8,806 nt of DNA, from contig JAEOSY010000330.1 in the NCBI GenBank assembly GCA_016840125.1, positions 1 to 8,806 of the forward strand. The letters are read 5' to 3'. A program made the position numbers and the translations under genes. Below the pieces are notes generated by a model. The model was given only the letters and a program-made list of their open reading frames with translations. It was not told where the DNA came from and did not search any database. Shown in pieces: positions 1 through 4,684 of the stretch (its first letter is position 1; each line of letters starts with the position of its first letter). The stretch comes from Candidatus Helarchaeota archaeon (GTDB lineage: Archaea > Asgardarchaeota > Lokiarchaeia > Helarchaeales > HEL-GB-A).

Positions 1-1731
1 ACCAGGAACTGGACCCTCACGGAAGTGGTTTCCTCTGAGAGTGGAGACTATTCTACAGAACCCGCGATAACCACAGATGCCGCTGGCAACGTTCATGTTG
101 CATGGCGTGAGCAAAATGGGTCAGAAACTGATATTTATTATAAATGTTGGAACGCGTCCACTGGAGCATGGGCTCCATGGGAGTTGGTTTCCACCGAAAG
201 CTGGGATGCTTCCTCGAAACCTACGATCGCTGTGGACGGTAGCGGGATTGTGCACACCGCATGGGAAGACCGGACTAACTACAGTAGCGCAGGGTCAGAC
301 TATGATATCTTTTATAAAAAATCAGTCTGGGGACCGAAGGAACCCGTTCTGGCACCCATCCTGCCCAATCCTGACTTTGATGGGGTGATTACGTTCAATT
401 GGAGCGCGGTGGCGAACGCCACCATGTATTATGTCTATCGCGATATAATCCCCATTACTTCGACAGCTGGAAGGATTCCGATTGGGTCGACGCCCCAGAT
501 GAACTACACCGATCCGGGGCTGATGAGTGGCACCTATTACTACGCTGTGATGGCGAGCAATGGCACCCACAACAGCTCCCTCTCAAACTGTGAGAGCGTC
601 CTCGTGCAGCTGCCCGATATCCAACCCCCGCAGTATTCCAATGCGGCAGAGGAGCGCCCCTCCCCGCAGAATTACACCGCAAACCAACACTACCAGTTTA
701 ACCTCACGATCACCGATGAGGTGGGGATACATACGGTCTTATTTGAGTGGAATGACACGAACTCCACAGTGAGCACACACGAGGGAGATGAATATTATTA
801 CGAATTAGGTGATCTCGGGGCGGGCACCTACCAATACCGGTGGTTGTTCAACGACACGTCCAACAACTGGAATGCCACGCTTTTGAAGCCGTATATCATT
901 AATAAAGCAGCCCCAAATATTGACCTCCTGCTCAATGGCACGCCTGCCAATTATCAGACCAATGGGACGTGGTATTGCAACCTCACGATTACTTTTCCCC
1001 TGGGCGACACCGTTTACCTCTATCTCAACGAGTCGCTCGTGGATGCAGGACCCGCGCCGCTGGTGAATGTATCGCAGTTCAACATACTGGGCGTGTATAA
1101 CGTGACCGCGTGGTACCCCGGGGGGGCAAACTATTCCGCTCTGGGACTGATGCGCTGGCTGACGGTGGGGGATGGCATCCCCCCGGGACCGTGCAACTTA
1201 ACGGTAACCTATCCCTATCCCCCAAATTTCGTCTTAGAGAATACGTTATTCCAGATCTGGGGGGGAACGGATAGCGGATCGGGTATTGATCACTATCAAT
1301 ATAGAATAGATACGGGACTGTGGATAACCGAAGCGAATTTCACCCTTGCAGGGGTTGCCAATGGTCCACTTGTAGTTTTTTATCGTGCCGTTGATGTTAC
1401 CGGCAATAATGGAACGATCCAAAATACGTCGGTATACCTCTTAGCGAATACGGCGGATTACGATCAGGATGGGTTATCAAATGCTGCAGAGTTGTACACG
1501 TACGGCACGAACATTTTCGTGGCGGATACGGACGGGGATGGACTCTCTGATGGGGCTGAAGTTGACCTCGGGTCCAACCCTTTGGATCCCAATGACCCCT
1601 TGCTGGGGCAGATATTTCTCCTCGTGGGGATCATCGGTGCTGTAAGCATCTCTGGATTTGGGTTAATCAAAATTCTTATCAGGAGAAAGTATCCTCAACG
1701 GCTCAAGAAGAAAATCACTCGTCGTCCATAG
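1..1731 (+). CDS. Large secreted surface protein with C-terminal membrane anchor (5' end outside window)
   Basis: The reading frame is open from base 1, so the true start lies upstream; the GTG at 25 is internal. Visible order: two propeller/sialidase-like repeats (about 1-327) with the motif P-x-I-x-x-D-x-x-G-x-V-H-x-A-W at about 61 and 220; an Fn3-like domain (about 331-615); three further Ig/Fn3-like beta domains (about 616-1455); two thrombospondin-type-3-like calcium loops, DYDQDG at 1456 and DTDGDG at 1525; a hydrophobic helix (about 1600-1670); and a short Arg/Lys-rich tail. More than 20 N-x-S/T sequons indicate an exported, glycosylated protein anchored in the membrane with a small cytoplasmic end. 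The domain style is common in Asgard and other archaeal surface proteins. The role is probably adhesion, ligand binding or envelope structure; no catalytic residues could be identified. Base composition is richer in GC than the HEPN genes downstream. Sure of the class, not of the function. Confidence 0.88.
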   Translation, partial: TRNWTLTEVVSSESGDYSTEPAITTDAAGNVHVAWREQNGSETDIYYKCWNASTGAWAPWELVSTESWDASSKPTIAVDGSGIVHTAWEDRTNYSSAGSDYDIFYKKSVWGPKEPVLAPILPNPDFDGVITFNWSAVANATMYYVYRDIIPITSTAGRIPIGSTPQMNYTDPGLMSGTYYYAVMASNGTHNSSLSNCESVLVQLPDIQPPQYSNAAEERPSPQNYTANQHYQFNLTITDEVGIHTVLFEWNDTNSTVSTHEGDEYYYELGDLGAGTYQYRWLFNDTSNNWNATLLKPYIINKAAPNIDLLLNGTPANYQTNGTWYCNLTITFPLGDTVYLYLNESLVDAGPAPLVNVSQFNILGVYNVTAWYPGGANYSALGLMRWLTVGDGIPPGPCNLTVTYPYPPNFVLENTLFQIWGGTDSGSGIDHYQYRIDTGLWITEANFTLAGVANGPLVVFYRAVDVTGNNGTIQNTSVYLLANTADYDQDGLSNAAELYTYGTNIFVADTDGDGLSDGAEVDLGSNPLDPNDPLLGQIFLLVGIIGAVSISGFGLIKILIRRKYPQRLKKKITRRP

Positions 1732-1764
1732 CATTTGGTTGCGCATTTCACAATACCCCCTCTA

Positions 1765-1818
1765 TTTTTTGCACAAATCATAAAGTTCCATTCTCGTCGC
1801 CCTCAAGTTTTCTTTTTC
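1765..1818 (+). terminator. T-tracts after the surface-protein gene
   Basis: A run of six T (1765-1770), and a second T-rich stretch at 1808-1818, follow the stop codon at 1729-1731. Oligo-T tracts without a strong hairpin are the usual archaeal intrinsic termination signal. The second tract lies inside the convergent 49-aa gene, so the two transcripts would overlap at their 3' ends. Confidence 0.4.
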
Positions 1819-1927
1819 CATATGGGAGATCCTCATCGAAGTGCTCTTTAATTGAAAGCCAATATGTGACCTCTGCATACAACGAATGATTCGTATTAAA
1901 TCCAGGATCAATTTTTAAAATTCTCAT
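1778..1927 (-). CDS. Small hypothetical protein, 49 aa
   Basis: An uninterrupted frame runs from ATG at 1927 to TGA at 1778. It encodes a 49-residue acidic soluble protein that begins MRILKIDPGF and ends GDENGTL. The codons directly upstream include TAG and TGA, so the ATG is the only sensible start. A GTGAT motif just upstream matches part of the archaeal anti-Shine-Dalgarno complement. Amino-acid use looks protein-like: Tyr/Trp in the centre, a charged C-terminal half, no low complexity. There is no membrane segment, no cysteine and no family I recognise. It is the last of a run of minus-strand genes, 115 nt after the stop of the 191-aa gene, and converges with the surface-protein gene. It may be a separate transcript or the tail of the cassette. 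Confidence 0.55.
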   Translation of the reverse strand: MRILKIDPGFNTNHSLYAEVTYWLSIKEHFDEDLPYGKRKLEGDENGTL

Positions 1928-2016
1928 ATATCACTACCCCTACACACATGGTGCCAAGTTATAGGAGATCAAGTATAAGGACACATTTATCTCATGAAAG
2001 GTATGATTTTTCCCAG

Positions 2017-2029
2017 ATCTCGAAGAGAT
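2017..2029. repeat. Inverted repeat after the 191-aa gene
   Basis: ATCTC-GAA-GAGAT is a perfect 5-bp inverted repeat with a 3-nt loop, 14 nt beyond the stop of the minus-strand 191-aa gene. It could form a small hairpin at the transcript end or serve as a binding site upstream of the 49-aa gene. No T-tract follows on the minus strand, so it does not look like a standard terminator. Confidence 0.3.
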
Positions 2030-2042
2030 ATTAGGCGTTTAC

Positions 2043-2618
2043 CTAGTATAGGTGTCCCTGTTTGGAAATAACCCAGTCCTGGGGGGGGATGGTCACATAC
2101 ATTTCCTCATCAGGTCCGCCCCAGCGATTGTAGAGCTGGTACTCCGGAAAATGCAAGGTGAGATACCGCTCGTCGCGGGGCGCGACTTGACATTTCAAAT
2201 CCTGTTGAAGGAGTTCCTCTAAGAAATTTGCCCGCTCCAAGTAGGTTCCGAGGTGGCGGACATCCCGGAAGGTCGGGAGCAGGTAAATATCGGACAAGAC
2301 CTTAGTTACCTTGACCGCTCGAACCCGTTCGGTCTGTGTTTCACCCTTGAAGCCTAAGTTACGACCGGTATTGAGCATGCCCAACCAGTCGAACACGCGG
2401 TAGCGGAAGTGCCATAAATCCTCGACCACAAGGCGCAGTAGGGCAATATTCACGCGGGCAAATTTCCACGTATACTTAATAAAGTCAATATCAGATAAAG
2501 AGAGGCGATTCGCCACGTCCTGCTCTCCGTAATTCTCAATCCCGTCCTTCTTCCATCCCTTATCCATCAGGCGCATCCAGACCTCTTTGTTCTCATGGAA
2601 GATTTTGTTCGTGCTCAT
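2043..2618 (-). CDS. Hypothetical protein, 191 aa
   Basis: The ATG at 2618 is preceded by GGGTGAT (2624-2630, 5 nt spacing), a strong match to the archaeal Shine-Dalgarno sequence, which fixes the start. The product is soluble and mostly helical in its first two thirds. That part is rich in Trp/Arg/Leu, with WKFARVNIALLRLVVEDLW near residues 51-69. The C-terminal part is beta- and Pro/Tyr-rich. There is no signal peptide, TM segment, cysteine cluster or nucleotide-binding motif. I do not recognise the family. It follows the 55-aa gene by 49 nt and is read in the same direction as the small genes upstream, so it probably belongs to the same cassette, although an AT-rich element in the gap may give it its own promoter. 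Confidence 0.8.
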   Translation of the reverse strand: MSTNKIFHENKEVWMRLMDKGWKKDGIENYGEQDVANRLSLSDIDFIKYTWKFARVNIALLRLVVEDLWHFRYRVFDWLGMLNTGRNLGFKGETQTERVRAVKVTKVLSDIYLLPTFRDVRHLGTYLERANFLEELLQQDLKCQVAPRDERYLTLHFPEYQLYNRWGGPDEEMYVTIPPQDWVISKQGHLY

Positions 2619-2643
2619 ATGCCATCACCCATTTTTACTTAGA

Positions 2644-2667
2644 TAATTTAAATTGATATTTTATAAT
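2644..2667 (-). promoter_or_regulatory. Possible TATA-type promoter for the 191-aa gene
   Basis: The gap between the 55-aa and 191-aa genes is very AT-rich and holds TTATAAAATA (plus-strand 2657-2666) on the minus strand. Initiation about 25 nt downstream would leave a leader of roughly 16 nt that still contains the GGTGAT ribosome site. Position and composition fit an internal archaeal promoter; this is inference. Confidence 0.35.
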
Positions 2668-2835
2668 TCAAGTCCTTGGGTGGGGATTCGCACCCCACTT
2701 CTCCCCAAGCGTTCCTTCAAGGGGCGACTTACACCTACACACAGTATTCGCGTCCTGCTGTTTGGCACTCATAGTCGACCAAGGGTAGAGGCGCGCTCTT
2801 AAAAATTCAATCAAGTTGTTTCCTTGGGGACGCAT
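2668..2835 (-). CDS. Small Cys-x-Cys protein, 55 aa, coupled to the two-TM gene
   Basis: A continuous frame runs from ATG at 2835 to TGA at 2668. The ATG is only 3 nt beyond the TAA of the 84-aa gene. AGGTGG, formed by the last codons of that gene, lies at the correct distance to act as the Shine-Dalgarno sequence, so translational coupling is likely. The 55-residue product starts MRPQGNNLIEF, is basic, has a CRC motif at residues 33-35 and ends in a Gly/Pro-rich tail (NPHPRT). No TM segment is visible. Function is unknown; the two cysteines alone are too few for a stable zinc site in a monomer. The start context is better evidence than the length, which is too short to be decisive. Confidence 0.6.
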   Translation of the reverse strand: MRPQGNNLIEFLRARLYPWSTMSAKQQDANTVCRCKSPLEGTLGEKWGANPHPRT

Positions 2836-2838
2836 GCG

Positions 2839-3093
2839 TTACCACCTGAAGAGGCCCGTGATGAACTGGGTGAATTCGTCGATCGCCAGGATATCAATCC
2901 CATAGCCACCTTTCAGCACCCCGGCGACGACCAGTAAGACGATAATCGCTAAAATGCATTTCCGCATGGTGCCGGAACTGCGCGTCATGTACCCCAGCGC
3001 AGCACCCCCTAACAAGCAGATCAGGGCGAGCAGGGTGATTGTTTGGACATGACCAATTATTTGCTGGTAGAGCAAAACCCAATCATAACCCAT
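2839..3093 (-). CDS. Small two-TM membrane protein, 84 aa
   Basis: The start is ATG at 3093, preceded by GGAGGGTGG. It overlaps the end of the zinc-protein gene by 11 nt, which favours this start over the longer open frame reaching 3225. The protein has two hydrophobic helices (about residues 14-36 and 46-60) separated by a short basic turn (RSSGTMRK). An amphipathic C-terminal stretch (residues 66-84) ends in LFRW. The layout (short N-terminus, two helices, small polar loop) resembles VirB2/TrbC-like pilins, holins and other small pore or assembly proteins, but no signature residue decides between them. There is no cleavable signal peptide with a clear site. Tight coupling to the zinc protein upstream and the 55-aa gene downstream suggests co-production at fixed ratio. 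Confidence 0.75.
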   Translation of the reverse strand: MGYDWVLLYQQIIGHVQTITLLALICLLGGAALGYMTRSSGTMRKCILAIIVLLVVAGVLKGGYGIDILAIDEFTQFITGLFRW

Positions 3094-3361
3094 ACAACCA
3101 CCCTCCATTAGTGCGGTCATCATATGCTTGGATGGCACGTCGGAGGCACCGTTTGCAGACATTGGTAACCCCCTCATGGAACAAAGATTCCTCACCGCTG
3201 CAGTGATGCAATCCCAGGAAGTCAATCAGGAAGGTATACTTCGCCGTGGGGATCTTTTCGAAATAGCAATCCACATGCGTGACGTCCTCCAGCGTACAAG
3301 GAGCTGTACAGACGTAACAAACGAGTCCTCTGTCCCCGGCGCCTTCCTGACTTTTAGACAT
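3083..3361 (-). CDS. Probable zinc-binding protein, 92 aa
   Basis: The start is set at ATG 3361; a TTG at 3370 would add three residues and is less likely. Two Cys pairs, C15-x2-C18 and C69-x2-C72, frame a core that also holds C22, C32, H52, H53 and C54. This looks like a zinc ribbon or treble-clef fold with a long insertion (FLIDFLGLHHC). After the second pair comes an amphipathic helix (LRRAIQAYDD). The stop TGA overlaps the ATG of the two-TM gene (ATGGGTTATGA), a classic coupled junction. Single small zinc domains of this type often bind nucleic acid or a protein partner; which applies here cannot be told. A perfect inverted repeat lies 25 nt before the start. Confidence 0.8.
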   Translation of the reverse strand: MSKSQEGAGDRGLVCYVCTAPCTLEDVTHVDCYFEKIPTAKYTFLIDFLGLHHCSGEESLFHEGVTNVCKRCLRRAIQAYDDRTNGGWLYGL

Positions 3362-3385
3362 TTTTACCAACTCTCAATATTGGGG

Positions 3386-3398
3386 TAGGAGTCTCCTA
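3386..3398. repeat. Inverted repeat before the zinc-protein gene
   Basis: TAGGAG-T-CTCCTA is a perfect 6-bp inverted repeat with a 1-nt centre, 25-37 nt upstream of the ATG at 3361. It could be a dimeric regulator's operator. It could also be an RNA hairpin that hides AGGAG sequence from the ribosome. No other copy was seen in the window. Confidence 0.35.
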
Positions 3399-3474
3399 GC
3401 ACAGTAGCAGGTTAAGTGGTGTTAGAATGACTTGCTCTCAAAACGAGACCTGTGCCATTTGACCCCATGATATC

Positions 3475-3681
3475 TTAACTGGGCGCGTGAGCACCCATCC
3501 CGAACATTTCTAGGGTGGTGAGAACCTGTTCCGCCACCGGCCACTCATCCAAGTCATAATAGATCAGGTGGAAGAGTAAGGCTTCTTCCAATTCCCCTGA
3601 TAAGTGCAGCTGACGGAGTCTCACCCGTACACGGGGGTCTACCATCCGGGATAATTCGGGATTGAATGTTATTTCTTGCAT
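3475..3681 (-). CDS. Hypothetical helical protein, 68 aa
   Basis: ATG at 3681 is preceded by GGTATC a few bases upstream. The frame is open to a TTG at 3726, which would give 83 residues. The shorter form is preferred because the added part reads poorly. The 68-aa protein is predicted helical, with an acidic amphipathic centre (SGELEEALLFHLIYYDLDEW) and a Met/Gly/Pro-rich end. It contains no Cys, TM segment or known motif. It is the first gene of the minus-strand cassette and is separated from the zinc-protein gene by 113 nt. That gap holds only an 18-codon ORF and short inverted repeats. A second minus-strand frame (3554-3814) overlaps most of this gene but looks non-coding in the shared part. 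Confidence 0.6.
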   Translation of the reverse strand: MQEITFNPELSRMVDPRVRVRLRQLHLSGELEEALLFHLIYYDLDEWPVAEQVLTTLEMFGMGAHAPS

Positions 3682-3766
3682 TTTGATACCAACTAACTGA
3701 ACCCAATACAACTTTGGCAGTACCAAAAAATCTTGATACCACTTGAACAGGTATACATTCGATTTT

Positions 3767-3780
3767 GCGCATATAAATTC
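3767..3780 (-). promoter_or_regulatory. Possible TATA box for the minus-strand small-gene cassette
   Basis: On the minus strand GAATTTATATGCGC contains an archaeal TATA-like TTTATAT. Initiation about 25 nt downstream (near 3749) would give a leader of about 70 nt before the ATG at 3681. TTGATACC occurs twice in that leader (3683-3690 and 3733-3740), exactly 50 nt apart. Supported only by position and composition. Confidence 0.35.
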
Positions 3781-3785
3781 GAAAA

Positions 3786-3803
3786 AAGTGGGGTTCTAGC
3801 GCC
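3786..3803. repeat. 18-nt direct repeat, left copy (flanks HEPN-like gene)
   Basis: AAGTGGGGTTCTAGCGCC here and AAGTGGGGTTCTAGTGCC at 4656-4673 are identical at 17 of 18 positions and in the same orientation. They lie 870 bp apart. Sequence outside the 18 nt is not conserved. The pair encloses exactly one gene. This could be a target-site duplication, an attachment-site pair, or a recurring genomic repeat. Confidence 0.75.
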
Positions 3804-3848
3804 ATCCATGGCACCCGTTGGCGGATCCCGGGATCAAAAAAAACGGGT
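3801..3848. repeat. Cluster of nested inverted repeats
   Basis: Three perfect inverted repeats are packed into 48 bp: GCCAT-CC-ATGGC (3801-3812), the 12-bp palindrome GATCCCGGGATC (3824-3835), and ACCCGTT (3813-3819) pairing with AACGGGT (3842-3848) around that palindrome. A run of eight A sits at 3836-3843. The cluster begins inside the left copy of the direct repeat and could form a cruciform or a structured RNA. It lies in the 268-bp gap between the divergent 68-aa and HEPN-like genes. The rest of that gap (to 3949) holds only the AT-rich promoter region. Confidence 0.55.
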
Positions 3849-3920
3849 TTGGATACCCCTCTTTATAAAGCAAGTGACGGGATGCGAAGTTCAAGCTGAT
3901 CGGTAGTTTGTTAAATATGA

Positions 3921-3949
3921 TTATATTATAATTTTATATCTAAATTTTA
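3921..3949 (+). promoter_or_regulatory. TATA-like promoter of the HEPN-like gene
   Basis: TTATATTATA at 3921-3930 is centred about 25 nt upstream of the GTG at 3950. That is the spacing expected if transcription starts at or next to the start codon, which would make a leaderless message. No Shine-Dalgarno sequence precedes that GTG, in agreement with this. Confidence 0.45.
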
Positions 3950-4627
3950 GTGAAGGTAAGGAGTGTTTTAGGAGTGATAAAGGATTTTTTCTATTTCACC
4001 AGAAGGTATAAGAAAATTGAGGACCAGTTCTTGGAATTAACAGATTTCATTGAACTTACCGACGATTTTAACGATGCATGCTATCAAGTTGGTGGTTCTA
4101 AAATGATGGATTTCTGCTTAACCATCGGGACGGAGGTGGAAACTATTTTTAGAATTCTTCTGAAGAGTAGGCAGTCCGATTCAAATTTTAAAATTAAGGC
4201 GACCAAGCAACAAATGAACATTACGATTTTCAGACAAGTCTTGGAGCCTATATATAAATTTGGAGAGTATGAGCTAACGGTAGATTTAACTGATCAGTAC
4301 ATCAAACCCTTTGAGAATTTTGCTGAGAGAGCACCGGAATGGTTCCAGATCTATTCCCGCTATAAACATGACAAGCTGGAGTTAATAACCAAGTGGAATA
4401 TGAAGCATAGCTTGTTCGCTTTAGGTGGACTAGCTATCTTAGTGGTCAATATGTGGGATGAAGAATTTTTTTTTACTGAGAAATGGTTTAGTTTCAATGT
4501 GTTTAATGACGATGGTCTTGGACCACGGTTCAGTGAAGGACGGATTGATACCGAGGAATTGGCTCGGGAAATATACCAAAAACTAAAAGCTCAGAAAAAG
4601 ATTGACAAATTCTTTCCTAAAAAATAA
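3950..4627 (+). CDS. HEPN-like domain protein, 225 aa
   Basis: The protein is soluble and helical. Residues 55-73 (FCLTIGTEVETIFRILLKS) resemble the first HEPN helix, with its conserved Glu pair. Residues 131-166 carry the W-x3-Y-x3-KHD-K block followed by a long hydrophobic helix, known from many uncharacterised HEPN-superfamily proteins of defence islands. The canonical Rx4-6H is not exact: R137 and H140 are only two residues apart, so nuclease activity is uncertain. The C-terminus is Lys-rich and charged. GTG 3950 could start a leaderless message. GTG 3974, with GGAG 10 nt upstream, is the alternative and would shorten the protein by eight residues. The gene is clearly more AT-rich than the genes to its left and holds a run of nine T near 4466. 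It sits alone between two 18-nt direct repeats and converges on a second HEPN gene. Transfer is likely; function is inferred from fold only. Confidence 0.75.
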   Translation: MKVRSVLGVIKDFFYFTRRYKKIEDQFLELTDFIELTDDFNDACYQVGGSKMMDFCLTIGTEVETIFRILLKSRQSDSNFKIKATKQQMNITIFRQVLEPIYKFGEYELTVDLTDQYIKPFENFAERAPEWFQIYSRYKHDKLELITKWNMKHSLFALGGLAILVVNMWDEEFFFTEKWFSFNVFNDDGLGPRFSEGRIDTEELAREIYQKLKAQKKIDKFFPKK

Positions 4628-4655
4628 AAGAATTACGAATGTAATAATACCTAAT

Positions 4656-4673
4656 AAGTGGGGTTCTAGTGCC
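4656..4673. repeat. 18-nt direct repeat, right copy
   Basis: This is the right-hand partner of 3786-3803, with one mismatch (T for C at position 15 of the repeat). It lies in the short gap between the convergent stops of the two HEPN genes. It lacks the inverted-repeat cluster that adjoins the left copy. No T-tract terminator was seen beside it for either gene. Confidence 0.75.
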
Positions 4674-4684
4674 TATTAAACCAA

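Noticed and set aside
1882..1894. ACGAAT-G-ATTCGT as an operator
   Set aside because: It lies inside the 49-aa coding frame and is accounted for by its codons.
2682..2699. tRNA T-arm-like hairpin on the minus strand (GGGG-TGCGAAT-CCCC)
   Set aside because: The loop lacks the invariant second T, no D-arm or anticodon arm of correct geometry precedes it, and the bases are explained as codons of the 55-aa gene.
2839..3225. 128-aa version of the two-TM protein
   Set aside because: The first 44 residues overlap the zinc-protein gene in another frame; the strong GGAGGGTGG site selects the ATG at 3093.
3128..3388. 86-aa plus-strand frame
   Set aside because: Entirely antisense to the zinc and two-TM genes, which have coupled starts and a Cys pattern; treated as a shadow.
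3683..3740. TTGATACC repeated 50 nt apart as a regulatory pair
   Set aside because: Only 8 nt identical in two copies in an AT-rich leader; too short to support a site by itself.
3554..3814. 86-aa minus-strand frame starting at GTG 3814
   Set aside because: Its C-terminal half is Pro/Gly/Thr-rich and overlaps the better 68-aa gene. The N-terminal part reads passably but has no ribosome site; no good evidence of a gene.
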